A stretch of DNA of 64,000 nucleotides from Psychrobacter sp. Pi2-52 (GCF_904846705.1 NZ_CAJHBS010000003.1:124001-188000); one strand, 5' to 3'. Shown: positions 1 through 10,332, counted from the first letter of the stretch. A program made the numbers and translations. Notes: generated by a model not told the origin, from the sequence alone.

Positions 1-59
1 AGCGCATGGCGATTTTGGATAGTGGACTTAACTTGTTCAGATGGATTACTTGAGTACAT
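1..59 (-). CDS. Partial CDS, possible PEP synthase regulatory protein start
   Basis: An open minus-strand frame runs from an ATG at 57-59 off the left edge and encodes about 19 residues beginning MYSSNPSEQ. A GAGGTG stretch sits at a suitable distance upstream of the ATG. In related bacteria the kinase/phosphotransferase that controls PEP synthase (ppsR) is divergently placed next to ppsA, so that is the likely identity by position. The visible residues precede any diagnostic motif, so the function is inference from context only. Confidence 0.4.
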   Translation of the reverse strand, partial: MYSSNPSEQVKSTIQNRHA

Positions 60-751
60 ATCGTTGACACCTCGGTTGAAAACTCAATAGTGACCTTCAT
101 TTAGTTTTTGGTATAGATCTTAGTAATAATTCAGACTTAGCAAACGTTTAGCAGTTATTGACTATTAATAACGTGACTTTTACTCGGCTTTTTATAGTTG
201 CCTTTATAACTAGTATAACTAGGTTCTATAACCGCCTTCTTAAAACAAGCATTTTTCAGCATCTTTACCGCACATTTAGTATGCAATGTGCATCAACTAT
301 CTATGCGCTACATTATACGCATATTAGCCTCTTAATAGAAATCAATGTTACAGGCGTATACTTAGCACCAACATTGTTTTTCATCTTGTCGTCACAGTTA
401 ATTCACCTATCATTGAGATATTTCTTTATGCTTCTTCTATTATGATTTGTTTATACAGATATATAAGATTGAAACATAAATTATAGAAATACTCTAAATA
501 TGGCTTATTTGAATACGTCTATTTTATGCAGTAATTGGCTTTTGAAAGCGCATAACATCGTCACTAGCAATGAGATTTTTCATCTGAGTAAATACGAAAC
601 CTGATGGGACTGGCCCTAATTTATGTAGCAAACCCCACAATTTGTATATTTTTAACAAGTTTTTTGGTTAAAACCCTCGAAATTGTCCTAATATGGCGGT
701 ATAATTCACCGTTATAATCTTTACTAAATAACCTTATTTTCTGGAGTTATC
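60..751. other. 692-bp intergenic region upstream of ppsA
   Basis: AT-rich region between the divergent partial gene and ppsA. A 95-codon frame on the plus strand (158-445) has no recognisable domain and no convincing ribosome site, so it was not called. TATAAT hexamers occur at 700-705 and 713-718 just before ppsA and could be -10 elements, but neither has a good -35 at 16-18 bp. GGAG at about 742 is the ppsA ribosome binding site. Confidence 0.5.
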
Positions 752-3136
752 ATGGCAGCGCAATCTACAGCACTTGTAATCAATCTTGATCAGCTAGGAA
801 AAGACGACATCGAAATGGTTGGTGGTAAGAACGCTTCGCTTGGCGAAATGATCAGCCATCTTTCTGATTTAGGCGTTAGTGTTCCAGGCGGCTTTGCCAC
901 CACTTCAAATGCATTTAACCGCTTTTTGACTGAAACGGGCTTGCTTGACAAAATCAACAGCGAGCTAAAAACACTAGACGTAAATGATGTTAATAAGCTT
1001 GCGGCTACTGGTAAAAAGATTCGTACTTGGATTATTGAACAAGAACTGCCAAAAGATCTTGAGCAAGAAGTACGTCAGTCATTTGAAACCATGAGTGGCG
1101 GCGAAGACATCGCTGTTGCTGTACGTTCTTCTGCCACTGCTGAAGATTTGCCAGATGCGTCATTTGCCGGCCAACAAGAAACCTTCTTGAACATTCGCGG
1201 TATTGATAACGTCCTAATTGCTATTAAAGAAGTATTTGCTTCTCTATATAACGACCGTGCAATCTCTTACCGTGTACACAAAGGTTTTGAGCACGAAGGC
1301 GTTGCACTATCTGCTGCCGTACAGCGTATGGTACGTTCAGAGACTGGTGCTGCTGGTGTTATGTTCACGCTAGATACCGAAAGTGGCTTTGATCAAGTGG
1401 TATTCATCACCTCAAGCTATGGTCTAGGTGAAATGGTTGTACAGGGTGCAGTTAACCCAGATGAGTTCTATATCTCTAAGAAATTGCTAGCCAACGGTAA
1501 GCCATCAGTTATCCGCCGTAACCTAGGTAGCAAGCATAAGAAAATGGTTTATGGTGATGAAGGCAGCACTGCTAAATCAGTTAAAACCGTTGATGTTGAA
1601 AAACAAGATCGCATGCAGTTCTCGTTATCTACTGAAGAGCTAACCTCACTTGCCAAGCAAGCGGTAACGATCGAACAGCATTATGGCCAAGCGATGGATA
1701 TCGAGTGGGCAAAAGACGGTGATACTAACGAAATCTTTATCGTTCAAGCACGTCCTGAGACTGTTAAGAGCCGTCAAGACAGCAACGTGATGGAACGTTA
1801 TGTCATCGACACGACTGGCGCAAAAGTATTGTGTGAAGGTCGTTCAATCGGTCAGCGTATCGGTTCAGGTAAAGTGCGTATCGTTAGCAACCTAAACGAG
1901 ATGGATAAAGTAGAAGAAGGCGACGTACTCGTATCAGACATGACTGATCCGGATTGGGAGCCAGTTATGAAGCGCGCTTCTGCTATCATCACCAACCGTG
2001 GTGGTCGTACCTGTCACGCTGCAATTATCGCGCGTGAGCTAGGTGTGCCAGCTATCGTTGGTTGTGGTAACGCAACTGAGCTATTAGTTGATGGTCAAGA
2101 CGTAACTGCTTCTTGTGCTGAAGGTGATACTGGTTTCATTTATGAAAGCCAGATTGATTTTGAAGTACAGACTAACTCTGTTGAATCTATGCCAGAGCTA
2201 GCATTCAAAGTTATGATGAACGTTGGTAACCCAGATCGTGCATTCTCATTTACCCAAATGCCAAACGAAGGTATTGGTCTTGCACGTCTAGAGTTCATCA
2301 TCAACCGTATGATTGGTGTGCATCCAAAAGCCTTGCTAAACATGAACAGCTTGCCACGTGAAATTGCGCAAGCAATCCAAGAGCGTATCGCAGGCTATGC
2401 GTCACCTGTTGACTTCTATGTTGATAAATTGGTTGAAGGTATCTCAACCCTAGCTGTTGCCTTTATGGATCAGCCAGTTATCGTTCGTATGTCAGATTTC
2501 AAATCAAACGAATACGCTAACCTGCTTGGTGGTAAGTTATACGAGCCATCAGAAGAGAACCCAATGCTTGGTTTCCGCGGTGCTAGCCGTTATGTGTCTG
2601 ATAACTTCCGTGACTGTTTTGAGCTTGAGTGTAAAGCACTAAAACGTGTACGTGATGACATGGGCTTGACCAACGTTGAGATCATGATTCCATTCGTACG
2701 TACTGTCGGCGAAGCCAAAGAAGTCATCGAGTTACTTGAGAAAAACGGTCTAAAACGTGGCGAAAATGGTCTACGCGTCATCATGATGTGTGAGCTACCA
2801 ACCAACGCCCTATTGGCAGAAGAGTTCCTAGAGCATTTCGATGGTTTCTCAATCGGTTCTAACGATTTGACTCAGTTAACGCTTGGTCTTGACCGTGACT
2901 CAGGTATCGTCTCACATCTATTTGATGAGCGTGATCCTGCTGTTAAGAAGCTATTGTCTATGGCTATCGAAGCTTGCCGCAAGCAAAATAAATACGTCGG
3001 CATCTGTGGTCAAGGTCCATCAGACCATCCAGATCTAGCATTCTGGCTAATGGAGCAAGGTATCAGCTCAGTGTCATTGAACCCTGACTCAGTACTAGAT
3101 ACTTGGTTCTTCTTAGCTGGTGAAGAAGCAAAGTAA
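752..3136 (+). CDS. ppsA: Phosphoenolpyruvate synthase
   Basis: Converts pyruvate, ATP and water to phosphoenolpyruvate, AMP and phosphate, the entry step of gluconeogenesis from pyruvate, in the cytosol. The 794-residue length is that of the family. The order is an N-terminal nucleotide-binding domain ([11 protein letters not shown], about residues 24-34; [11 protein letters not shown], about 125), a swivelling phosphohistidine domain with [15 protein letters not shown] (catalytic His near 422), and a C-terminal PEP/pyruvate TIM barrel ending with the GICGQ signature. The start is supported by GGAG 8 bp upstream. It is transcribed alone. A probable ppsR lies divergently at the window edge and would phosphorylate the conserved Thr next to the active His. 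Confidence 0.97.
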   Translation: MAAQSTALVINLDQLGKDDIEMVGGKNASLGEMISHLSDLGVSVPGGFATTSNAFNRFLTETGLLDKINSELKTLDVNDVNKLAATGKKIRTWIIEQELPKDLEQEVRQSFETMSGGEDIAVAVRSSATAEDLPDASFAGQQETFLNIRGIDNVLIAIKEVFASLYNDRAISYRVHKGFEHEGVALSAAVQRMVRSETGAAGVMFTLDTESGFDQVVFITSSYGLGEMVVQGAVNPDEFYISKKLLANGKPSVIRRNLGSKHKKMVYGDEGSTAKSVKTVDVEKQDRMQFSLSTEELTSLAKQAVTIEQHYGQAMDIEWAKDGDTNEIFIVQARPETVKSRQDSNVMERYVIDTTGAKVLCEGRSIGQRIGSGKVRIVSNLNEMDKVEEGDVLVSDMTDPDWEPVMKRASAIITNRGGRTCHAAIIARELGVPAIVGCGNATELLVDGQDVTASCAEGDTGFIYESQIDFEVQTNSVESMPELAFKVMMNVGNPDRAFSFTQMPNEGIGLARLEFIINRMIGVHPKALLNMNSLPREIAQAIQERIAGYASPVDFYVDKLVEGISTLAVAFMDQPVIVRMSDFKSNEYANLLGGKLYEPSEENPMLGFRGASRYVSDNFRDCFELECKALKRVRDDMGLTNVEIMIPFVRTVGEAKEVIELLEKNGLKRGENGLRVIMMCELPTNALLAEEFLEHFDGFSIGSNDLTQLTLGLDRDSGIVSHLFDERDPAVKKLLSMAIEACRKQNKYVGICGQGPSDHPDLAFWLMEQGISSVSLNPDSVLDTWFFLAGEEAK

Positions 3137-3189
3137 ACCGCTACCTTTAGTCACAGCGGTCATTCACACAGTCATTAAAGATACCGCTA

Positions 3190-3224
3190 TTAGGGTCTAT
3201 TTGATTTTTTCAAATAGACCCTAA
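3190..3224 (+). terminator. Perfect 15-bp hairpin after ppsA
   Basis: Inverted repeat with 15-bp perfect arms (3190-3204 and 3210-3224) and a five-T loop, 54 bp after the ppsA stop. It lacks a T-run after the stem, so it may be an mRNA-stabilising 3' hairpin instead of a classical intrinsic terminator. Confidence 0.6.
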
Positions 3225-3250
3225 TATAATGTCTTAAGACATGACTAACT

Positions 3251-4231
3251 ATGCAGGCAATTATGCAGATTTTCCTTGCTCGAAATAACGTACAAGCTGG
3301 CCCATATCAGTTGGAGCAGCTGAATATTATGCTGGCATCTGGTGAAGTATTGCTTGATGATTTGATGTGGCATGAAGGCTTAGCTCAGTGGCAGCGCGTA
3401 GGTGATCTTACCAATAACCAAACGGTTTATCGCCCGACCAGTGCTAACACGCCTGAAGTAAACGACTCTATCATCAATAACGTGACCGTCTTCCCTGAAG
3501 ATACCAATAAAGCGAAAGATGATAAGTCAGTATCGTTAGATAGACTATATGGCAAGCCTGAACGTCCTAAAAACGTAAAAGCCGACATGACGACCAATCG
3601 TCATCAAACGCCGCACAACAATGTCTCACTGAATAAGTCTACTCTCAAAAAGGCTGTTGCAGACAATGATAAAGTCGTCGGCAACGTGGTACTTGCGCCA
3701 ATCATGTCACGCGTATTGGCGACTGCATTGAATGGCCTACTTTATATATTGGCCATACTGCCGCTAGTAATGGCATTGACTAAGATGGATGTGGACTATA
3801 CCAAGTTCCAAAACATTCAAGATATGGACGCCGCCTATCAATACTCAATGACGCTAATGGAAAGTCTTCCTAGTAGCACATTGATGATGTCACAGGTGAT
3901 GATCTTTGGACTATTTGCCTTACAATTGGTATTTATTACCATGCGTGGTCAATCGCTAGGCAAGCTGATCACTGGTGTTCGTGTTGTGGACCAAACCACG
4001 CATCGCCTACCTTCATTTATTAAGCTTATCGGTACACGTACGTTACTGTTATTTATTATCTATAACTTACTGTTTTCGTTTACCAGCTTTTTAGGCTTTG
4101 TGATTATTGCTATTCATTATTACATGGCGTCTAAAAGCCCTGAAAACATTGGTTGGCATGACAAACTTGCCAAAACCTTAGTGGTCAAAGCAGACAGTAG
4201 CCAACTGGTAAAGAAGTCAAAATCTGAATAA
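3251..4231 (+). CDS. GYF_2 and RDD domain membrane protein
   Basis: 326 residues. The N terminus (about 5-55) has the GPYQLEQLNIMLASGEV...W..GL..WQRV pattern of the GYF_2 (DUF4339) domain, followed by a polar linker to about residue 145. The C-terminal RDD domain (about 148-310) has three hydrophobic segments and the family's GQSLGKLITGVRVVD motif. RDD proteins are inner-membrane proteins of mostly unknown function; some act in ion or metabolite transport. The first ATG has no clear ribosome site; a second ATG at 3263 (MQIFLARN) is an alternative. It is a single gene between two hairpins, so probably monocistronic. Confidence 0.85.
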   Translation: MQAIMQIFLARNNVQAGPYQLEQLNIMLASGEVLLDDLMWHEGLAQWQRVGDLTNNQTVYRPTSANTPEVNDSIINNVTVFPEDTNKAKDDKSVSLDRLYGKPERPKNVKADMTTNRHQTPHNNVSLNKSTLKKAVADNDKVVGNVVLAPIMSRVLATALNGLLYILAILPLVMALTKMDVDYTKFQNIQDMDAAYQYSMTLMESLPSSTLMMSQVMIFGLFALQLVFITMRGQSLGKLITGVRVVDQTTHRLPSFIKLIGTRTLLLFIIYNLLFSFTSFLGFVIIAIHYYMASKSPENIGWHDKLAKTLVVKADSSQLVKKSKSE

Positions 4232-4274
4232 CAGTATTTTGGTTTGGTTATTGGTTTTATAGCTCGTTACACTC

Positions 4275-4304
4275 AAAAAAGCTGCGTACTATCGCGGCTT
4301 TTTT
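4275..4304 (+). terminator. Intrinsic terminator after the RDD gene
   Basis: Stem AAAAAAGCTGCG paired to CGCGGCTTTTTT around a 6-nt loop, with one T-G pair, ending in a T-run, 44 bp after the stop. Confidence 0.85.
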
Positions 4305-4366
4305 ATTTAGCAAAGCTTATTTAGCCTCTTTTTATATTTTATTGGCAGTAGCTTGGTGATTAACCT

Positions 4367-4395
4367 TTGTGTTAGTTGCCGAGTACTGTTATAAT
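4367..4395 (+). promoter_or_regulatory. Promoter of the rpsF operon
   Basis: TTGTGT at 4367-4372, 17-bp spacer, TATAAT at 4390-4395 preceded by TG (extended -10). It would give a leader of about 120 nt before rpsF; such leaders often carry an S6:S18 autoregulatory structure, which I could not fold here. Confidence 0.7.
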
Positions 4396-4521
4396 ACGGC
4401 GCTTTATAAACTAAGCTTATTCTTGATTGTTTTTATAAAATATGATTAGAATTGGGCTTACCTTATAAATCTCCTTGCTATTAACATAGGGTTAATAGCT
4501 ACTAATCCGTAAGGAGTCATA

Positions 4522-4926
4522 ATGCGACATTACGAACTGGTGTTACTTGTACACCCAGACCAAAGCGACCAAGTGGTCGGCATGGTTGAGCGCTACATCA
4601 AGTTAGTTCAAGACAACAACGGTGTTATCCATCGTCTAGAAGATTGGGGCCGTCGTCAACTGGCTTATCCAATCAACAAGATTCACAAAGCTCATTACGT
4701 TCTTTTCAACATTGAAACTGACGGTGAAACTTTAGCTGAACTTGAAGAATTATTCCGTTATAACGACGCGATCATTCGTAGTCTAGTTATGCGCCGTGAC
4801 GAAGCTGTCACTGAAGAGTCGCAGTTAGCCAAGAATGCCGATGAAAAACGCGCACGCAAAGCAACTACTCGTCGTCCAGACAATCGTGAAAACGATAATG
4901 ACGACAACGACAACAGTGAAGACTAA
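4522..4926 (+). CDS. rpsF: 30S ribosomal protein S6
   Basis: 134 residues starting [15 protein letters not shown], the standard S6 start, with the conserved [15 protein letters not shown] and HYVLFNIE blocks. It binds 16S rRNA as a heterodimer with S18 in the platform of the 30S subunit. The C-terminal 25 residues are a charged Arg/Asn/Asp-rich tail ([14 protein letters not shown]), as in gamma-proteobacterial S6 proteins that are polyglutamylated by RimK. A strong AAGGAG precedes the ATG. It is first gene of the rpsF-rpsR-rplI operon. Confidence 0.98.
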   Translation: MRHYELVLLVHPDQSDQVVGMVERYIKLVQDNNGVIHRLEDWGRRQLAYPINKIHKAHYVLFNIETDGETLAELEELFRYNDAIIRSLVMRRDEAVTEESQLAKNADEKRARKATTRRPDNRENDNDDNDNSED

Positions 4927-4942
4927 TTAAAGGAGAATACTC

Positions 4943-5173
4943 ATGGCACGTTTCTATCGCCGTCGCAAATTCTGCCGTTTCACTGCTGAAGGCATCACTC
5001 ACATCGACTATAAAGATGTTGAATTGCTAAAACAGTACATTAGTGATAATGGTAAAATCGTACCAAGCCGTATTACTGGTACATCTACTAAATATCAGCG
5101 TCAATTAGCGACTGCTATCAAGCAAGCTCGTTACTTATCGCTACTTCCATACACTGATAACCATCAAGGTTAA
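4943..5173 (+). CDS. rpsR: 30S ribosomal protein S18
   Basis: 76 residues, the expected size, with [13 protein letters not shown] at the start and the conserved [31 protein letters not shown] core. It pairs with S6 in the 30S platform. It starts 16 bp after rpsF with an AAAGGAG ribosome site and is followed after 20 bp by rplI, so the three genes are co-transcribed. Confidence 0.98.
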   Translation: MARFYRRRKFCRFTAEGITHIDYKDVELLKQYISDNGKIVPSRITGTSTKYQRQLATAIKQARYLSLLPYTDNHQG

Positions 5174-5193
5174 CCGCTAACTAGGAATGACTC

Positions 5194-5700
5194 ATGCAAA
5201 TTATTTTGTTACAGCGTATCGTCAACCTTGGTAAACTCGGTGAAACTGTCGATGTAAAACCAGGTTACGGACGTAACTTTCTTATCCCTCAGGGCAAAGC
5301 GCTACCTGCTACTAAAGCTAACATTGAAAAGTTCGAAGCACGTCGTGCTGAACTTGAAGCTGAAGAAGCAAAAGAGATCGCTGTTGCTCAAGAGCGTGCT
5401 GATGCATTGACTGACGTTAATGTTATCATGCGTGCTAAATCAGGTGACGAAGGCAAGCTATTCGGCTCTATCGGTACTCGCGATATCGCTGAAGCATTGA
5501 CTAACTCAGGTCTAGAAGTAGACCGTGCTGAAATCAAGCTACCTGAAGGCACTCTACGTCAAGTTGGCGAATACAATGTTGATATTCAGCTACATCATGA
5601 CGTTACTGCTAGCATCTTAGTTACTATTCTTTCTGAAGATGGTAACAATGAAGATTCAGCTGACGAAGAAGCTGCTGAAGAAGACTATTCTGAAGAGTAA
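5194..5700 (+). CDS. rplI: 50S ribosomal protein L9
   Basis: 168 residues. The N-terminal domain ([32 protein letters not shown]) is the L9 signature, followed by the long connecting helix (about 40-75) and the C-terminal rRNA-binding domain (about 78-148). The protein is some 20 residues longer than E. coli L9 because of an acidic tail rich in Glu, Asp and Ala (about 149-168). It is the last gene of the operon and is followed by a strong terminator. Confidence 0.97.
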   Translation: MQIILLQRIVNLGKLGETVDVKPGYGRNFLIPQGKALPATKANIEKFEARRAELEAEEAKEIAVAQERADALTDVNVIMRAKSGDEGKLFGSIGTRDIAEALTNSGLEVDRAEIKLPEGTLRQVGEYNVDIQLHHDVTASILVTILSEDGNNEDSADEEAAEEDYSEE

Positions 5701-5727
5701 TCTTCTATATAGTTAGACTCAGTCTGT

Positions 5728-5760
5728 AAAAAGCCAGCAACTTAGGTTGCTGGCTTTTTT
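5728..5760 (+). terminator. Intrinsic terminator of the rpsF-rpsR-rplI operon
   Basis: Perfect 14-bp stem AAAAAGCCAGCAAC / GTTGCTGGCTTTTT with a TTAG loop and a run of six T, 27 bp after the rplI stop. The A-run on the 5' side would let it act in both directions. Confidence 0.95.
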
Positions 5761-6054
5761 ACGTGCATCATTTTTGACATTAGAGTTTATGTATTTAGAT
5801 TATTTATATCACTAACTTACACTCCTTTATCTCGATAAATTAGGATTTTATATATTCCTAAACAGCTTAGGATTCTCAAAAAATCTATTGCTATGATAGC
5901 GGTGTTATCTATGCAATGTTGTAGTAACTAAATGCAACAACTACCTTAAAAATGCTATACCAAACAACAAGATACTGCCTATATAATCATCTTTATTACT
6001 ATTAGCAGAATTGATAATCTACTGCTATCTAATGTACTAATAGGGCGCAAGAAC

Positions 6055-6294
6055 ATGAAAGAAAATAATAACATCCATACCAATGACAAGCTTATCTGTA
6101 CCCAAGGTAATGCATACTACTCCGAAGGAGAGGTGTATACAGTTGGCAGAATAGTCAATGACAAATACTTTCAGCTACTAACCAGTGGTAACGACGATCA
6201 TTGGTATGCCACGTTGGATGATCAAGGTATTTATGTCAGCTTTGATACTGCAACTACTACCAATAACAAAGCTTTTTTTGATAAGATTGCCTAG
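6055..6294 (+). CDS. Hypothetical 79-residue protein
   Basis: I do not recognise this protein. It is small, soluble and beta-rich in appearance (KLICTQGNAYYSEGEVYTVGRIV...YFQLLTSGNDDHWYATLDDQGIYVSF), with no signal peptide or membrane segment. The pattern suggests a small beta-barrel or SH3-like fold, but that is a guess. A terminator follows 75 bp after its stop, which supports a real transcription unit. The ribosome site (AATAGGGCGC) is weak. Confidence 0.6.
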   Translation: MKENNNIHTNDKLICTQGNAYYSEGEVYTVGRIVNDKYFQLLTSGNDDHWYATLDDQGIYVSFDTATTTNNKAFFDKIA

Positions 6295-6369
6295 CTGTCA
6301 ATAAGGGCGCTTCTTAGAATACTTACCTTAAAAATAATTATTACTCAGGTAGGTAAATATTGTTTAGAC

Positions 6370-6402
6370 AAAAACTGGTCATTATAAATGGCCAGTTTTT
6401 TT
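6370..6402 (+). terminator. Intrinsic terminator after the 79-residue gene
   Basis: 14-bp stem AAAAACTGGTCATT / AATGGCCAGTTTTT with one T-G pair and a 4-nt loop (ATAA), ending in seven T. It explains the apparent frame running through 6360-6566, which I did not call. Confidence 0.9.
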
Positions 6403-6604
6403 GGTTTGAAGTATTAGCAATTGCTAGTTATAAAAGTATTTCCACACACCTCTTCGACGTTTTCTTACTAATTACCCTCATTTCAAAATTAAGTCTCTCT
6501 CAATTTTTTGTCAACAGCGCCAACTATTTAACGAATCTATTTCCTAGCGGCGTCTATTTGCTATAAAATATGCCCCTTTAAAATTTTGTATCGTTAGTGA
6601 TGCA

Positions 6605-6718
6605 GATAGTTGGTTCGATATCGTTTAAATGTAGACATGGTAAAAGCCTGTGAAAGTACTACGCAAAGTAGACTTAGCACGCTATATACCATGTTTAATG
6701 TCGATATAATTGGCTGTA
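6605..6718. repeat. Dispersed repeat copy D (diverged)
   Basis: Aligns in the same orientation with the copy at 18740-18846: both begin GATAGTT/TATAGTT followed by a TTC.ATAT block, share GTGAAAG.ACTAC...AGTAG in the middle, and end in a complementary terminus. It is the most diverged of four copies in this window and has internal inversions (ACATGGTA / TACCATGT). It occupies the 465-bp gap before the GntP gene. Confidence 0.45.
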
Positions 6719-6759
6719 TTGCATTGGTAATCAATTAAGATATAAACCATATTGAGACA

Positions 6760-8118
6760 GTGATGATTGTATTTTGGCTTGTGCTGACCATTCTTTTTAT
6801 TATTTTCGCTACCGCAAAATTAAAGTGGCATCCTTTTTTAGTGTTGATTCTGTCCGCTTTCTTGGTCGCGCTATTTTATCAAGTACCACTTAACACGGTC
6901 GCCAAAACGATCTCTGATGGTTTCGGTGGTATCTTAGGCTATATCGGTCTTGTGATTGTATTTGGTACGATTATTGGCTTAATCCTTGAAAAAACGGGTG
7001 CGGCTATCGTAATGGCAGAGTCAGTCATCAAAGTATTGGGGCCACGCTTCCCTACTTTGACCATGTCTATCGTCGGTGCAGTCGTTTCGATCCCTGTATT
7101 TTGTGACTCTGGCTATATTATCTTGAACTCTCTAAAAGAGTCTTTGGCTGAGCGCTTACATGTATCAAGTGTCGCGATGAGTATTGCCTTGGCCACTGGT
7201 CTATACGCTACCCATACCTTTGTCCCGCCCACGCCAGGCCCAATCGCAGCGGCAGGTAACTTAGGTCTAGAGTCAAATTTAGGTTTGGTCATCATGGTCG
7301 GTGTGGTCGTAACAGCCGTTGCGGTACTGGCTGGCTGGTGGTGGTCTAATCGCTTCCTTAACGCTACTCCTGACAATATCAATGCGGCAGATGCTCCAGC
7401 AGCAATGCCTGAAGGAATGAAGACTCGTGATGATTACAGCCATTTGCCTTCAGCGACAATGGCTTTCCTACCGATTATCGTGCCTATCATATTAATCTGT
7501 CTGTCTTCTGTTGCTAACTTTCCAAGCGCACCATTTGGCAGTAGCATGGTAGCGGAAATTTTGATATTCATTGGTAATCCGCTTACTGCACTACTTATCG
7601 GTTTATTCTTATCGTTTTTCTTGATTAAATCAAGCCAAAAAACGCAAGAAATCAGCGATAGTATCTCGCAAGGTTTGGTAGTAGCAGCCCCTATCCTACT
7701 AATTACTGGAGCTGGTGGCGCGTTTGGTGCCATGCTGAAAGTGACGCCGATTGGCGATTACTTAGGTTCGACGCTATCGGCCTTGGGTTTAGGCATCTTC
7801 ATGCCATTTATCGTCTCTGCAGCGCTAAAAACAGCACAAGGCTCAACCACAGTCGCATTGGTTACGACCTCTGCTATGGTTGCCCCACTATTGAGTCAGA
7901 TTGGCCTAGACAGCGAACTTGGACGCGTGTTCTGCGTGATGGCAATCGGTGCCGGTGCCATGACCATTTCTCACGCCAATGACAGCTTCTTTTGGATTGT
8001 TAGCCAGTTTAGTCGCATGAGCGTGGCACAAGCGTACAAAGCCCATTCAATGGCCACTGGTATCCAAGGTGTGACTAGCATCGTATTTATCTGGTTATTG
8101 ACCCTAGTGTTTATCTAG
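6760..8118 (+). CDS. GntP-family sugar-acid permease
   Basis: 452 residues, almost entirely hydrophobic, with about 12 membrane segments. The family pattern of GntP gluconate:proton symporters is clear (KWHPFLVLILSAF near the N terminus; TGLYATHTFVPPTPGP; SHANDSFFW near the C terminus). It sits in the inner membrane and imports a sugar acid. The next gene is glycerate kinase, 112 bp downstream and co-oriented, so D-glycerate is the likely substrate, as inferred for similar pairs. The start may be GTG 6760 or ATG 6763; only a weak GAG precedes them. Confidence 0.9.
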   Translation: MMIVFWLVLTILFIIFATAKLKWHPFLVLILSAFLVALFYQVPLNTVAKTISDGFGGILGYIGLVIVFGTIIGLILEKTGAAIVMAESVIKVLGPRFPTLTMSIVGAVVSIPVFCDSGYIILNSLKESLAERLHVSSVAMSIALATGLYATHTFVPPTPGPIAAAGNLGLESNLGLVIMVGVVVTAVAVLAGWWWSNRFLNATPDNINAADAPAAMPEGMKTRDDYSHLPSATMAFLPIIVPIILICLSSVANFPSAPFGSSMVAEILIFIGNPLTALLIGLFLSFFLIKSSQKTQEISDSISQGLVVAAPILLITGAGGAFGAMLKVTPIGDYLGSTLSALGLGIFMPFIVSAALKTAQGSTTVALVTTSAMVAPLLSQIGLDSELGRVFCVMAIGAGAMTISHANDSFFWIVSQFSRMSVAQAYKAHSMATGIQGVTSIVFIWLLTLVFI

Positions 8119-8230
8119 TTCATGAAGTTGGGTATTTCTACAGACGTTTATTTGATTATTACTAAGTAAACGTTTTAAAACATGACACTATCGCAATGAT
8201 CGTGTCATTAAGATATTCAAAGAGAGCCGT

Positions 8231-9367
8231 ATGAAAATTTTGATCGCCCCTGACTCGTTTAAAGAAAGTTTAGAAGCACTGGACGTGTGCCATGCCATTC
8301 AATCTGGCTTTAGCGCAGTGTTTCCAGATGCTGACTATAAGCTGTTGCCAATGGCCGATGGCGGTGAAGGTACCTCTGCGGTATTGTCTTATGTATTGGG
8401 CGGGCGCTGGAAAGAAGTCAGAGTACATGACCCATTGATGAGACCGATTACGGCAAAGTATCTGTTATTGCCTGACGCGACTGCTGTTATCGAAGTGGCT
8501 CAAGCGTGCGGATTGCACCTGCTGACAGCTGATGAGCGTAATCCCGTTATTGCGAGTAGTTATGGTGTTGGGGAGCTGATCGAAGATGCGCTAGAAGAAG
8601 GTGCTAAGCGTATCGTTATCGGTCTAGGTGGTAGCGCAACCAATGATGCAGGCCTTGGCATGTTAATGGCGCTAGGCATAACATTTCATGACATCAATGA
8701 TAGCCTGCTCACTCATGGTGGTGGCGCACTTGCCAGCCTACATAAGCTCGATAATACTAGCCTGCATGCAAAGATATCAGACACGGTATTTGAGGTTGCT
8801 TGTGATGTGACCAATCCATTATGCGGTTTGCTAGGTGCAAGCGCAGTATTTGGCCCTCAAAAAGGCGCTTGCCCAGGGCAAGTCAATACCTTGGACAAGG
8901 CACTCAGTCACTTTGCGACCATATGTGGACAGCATGGCTATGAAGACTGTCAATACGTTGAAGGTGCTGGCGCTGCTGGTGGTCTTGGCTATGCGATGAT
9001 GACGTTCTTCCAAGCTCAGCTAAAGTCAGGCTTTGATACGGTTGCCGAAGTGGCTCACCTGTCACAGCATATCGCAGAGGCAGATCTTGTCATCACTGGC
9101 GAAGGCAAGCTCGATGCACAAACAGCCATGGGTAAAGTGGCAGGCGGTATCAGCCAAATCGCTAACGCCAGCCGTACACCTGTTATCGCTATCTGCGGCA
9201 GCGTCGATGGGCTAAAACCTGCTCAGACCAGCCAGTTCGATGTGGTCATGCCGAGTATCCAAAAAGTAGACACGATTGATAACGTATTAGGCTCTGCTTA
9301 CAACAATATTGAGACTACTGCTGCTAATATCGCTGCAAGTATCAAACTTGGGCAGACTTTAAAATAG
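8231..9367 (+). CDS. Glycerate kinase
   Basis: 378 residues of the GarK/GlxK family, which phosphorylates D-glycerate with ATP, usually to 2-phosphoglycerate, feeding lower glycolysis. Visible hallmarks are MKILIAPDSFKESL at the start, MADGGEGT near 47, the GLGGSATNDAGLGML nucleotide-binding motif near 137, and GEGKLDAQT near 292. AGAG precedes the ATG. The upstream GntP permease would supply the substrate. A LysR regulator lies convergently downstream, but its target is more likely the gene divergent from it. Confidence 0.93.
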   Translation: MKILIAPDSFKESLEALDVCHAIQSGFSAVFPDADYKLLPMADGGEGTSAVLSYVLGGRWKEVRVHDPLMRPITAKYLLLPDATAVIEVAQACGLHLLTADERNPVIASSYGVGELIEDALEEGAKRIVIGLGGSATNDAGLGMLMALGITFHDINDSLLTHGGGALASLHKLDNTSLHAKISDTVFEVACDVTNPLCGLLGASAVFGPQKGACPGQVNTLDKALSHFATICGQHGYEDCQYVEGAGAAGGLGYAMMTFFQAQLKSGFDTVAEVAHLSQHIAEADLVITGEGKLDAQTAMGKVAGGISQIANASRTPVIAICGSVDGLKPAQTSQFDVVMPSIQKVDTIDNVLGSAYNNIETTAANIAASIKLGQTLK

Positions 9368-9395
9368 CCGCAATCTATCAATGAACCTCTTCTGT

Positions 9396-9447
9396 TAAAT
9401 GCACAGCTATCGAGCCTTTTATTAACTTTTTGTCAGCTGTGCATTTA
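9396..9447. terminator. Inverted repeat between convergent genes
   Basis: Perfect 13-bp arms TAAATGCACAGCT (9396-9408) and AGCTGTGCATTTA (9435-9447) with a 26-nt spacer, between the convergent glycerate kinase and lysR-type genes. It has no clear T-run, so the terminator role is inferred from position. Confidence 0.5.
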
Positions 9448-9462
9448 TCATTCTCAAAGTAC

Positions 9463-10332
9463 CTATAGCCATTTTTTTACTTCATCAATGACCGTATGCA
9501 TTCTATTAGAGAGTGCCTGCTGGCGTCTGACAGCAAGATATAGCGTTTCGCTAACGGCAACTGGTAAATGATGACTGCTAATCAGTTCAGGCTTCGGATA
9601 GGCAGCCACGGCATGTGCTGGCAAAACAGTAAAGCCGATTCCCCTGCTGACGGGCTCTAAAATTAACCCTATCTGATTCGAAAAGCCTTTTTTCTCAAAA
9701 TCATTGATATGCTGAAATTGCTCATAATTGGCAGTTAGTAGCATGCCTGCGTGATGGGCGCCATCTGGATGATCGATAAATCCAAGTTCGATAAGCTGCT
9801 CCCAGCTAGGCTCTACTGTAGCCGAAGGGGTTACTAGTATTAATGCTTCTTGCGCCATAGGCTTGCAGCTAACCGTTTCATCATCTGAGATATCCGTCAT
9901 AAAGCCTATATCAATCTCGTGATTTGCCAGCGCCCGCTCAATATCAGAATTGGGTGCAAAACGGTAATCAATCACTAGTTTTGAATGCTGCTGCTGTAGT
10001 GTTAAAAGTTGTGGATACAGCTTAAGTCCCACACTACCTGGTGACATCAACCGTACAAATCCTTCATAAGGCGGATCTTCACCGATGCGCTGTTCTAAAT
10101 TCGATAATCGCTGCAATATCTCGCCTGCTTCTTTATAAAGCTGCTCACCTGCATTGGTCAATGAAAACTGCTTTCCTTGTCGAATCAACAAGTCCGTATC
10201 TAGTTGCTCCTCTAACTTACTTATGTGTTGGCTCACTCCAGACTGCGTCATATATAGACGTTCAGCGGTACGAGTAAAGTGCCCAACTTCAGCAAGCGTA
10301 CAAAAGGTGCGTAACCATGTAATATTAATCAT
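9463..10332 (-). CDS. LysR-family transcriptional regulator
   Basis: 289 residues, the usual LysR length. The N-terminal winged helix-turn-helix (about 1-60) has LRTFCTLAEVGHFTRTAERLYMTQSGVSQHISKLE, which is the canonical LTTR motif; the rest is the periplasmic-binding-like effector domain. It is divergent from the glyoxalase-fold gene across 107 bp, the classical arrangement for a LysR regulator and its target, so I infer that it controls that gene. The effector is unknown. Confidence 0.92.
   Translation of the reverse strand: MINITWLRTFCTLAEVGHFTRTAERLYMTQSGVSQHISKLEEQLDTDLLIRQGKQFSLTNAGEQLYKEAGEILQRLSNLEQRIGEDPPYEGFVRLMSPGSVGLKLYPQLLTLQQQHSKLVIDYRFAPNSDIERALANHEIDIGFMTDISDDETVSCKPMAQEALILVTPSATVEPSWEQLIELGFIDHPDGAHHAGMLLTANYEQFQHINDFEKKGFSNQIGLILEPVSRGIGFTVLPAHAVAAYPKPELISSHHLPVAVSETLYLAVRRQQALSNRMHTVIDEVKKWL

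Noticed and set aside
158..445. 95-codon plus-strand frame upstream of ppsA
   Set aside because: No ribosome site, no recognisable motif and hydrophobic composition typical of AT-rich noncoding DNA.
6360..6566. 68-codon frame near 6.4 kb
   Set aside because: Starts in the intrinsic terminator at 6370-6402, with no motif.
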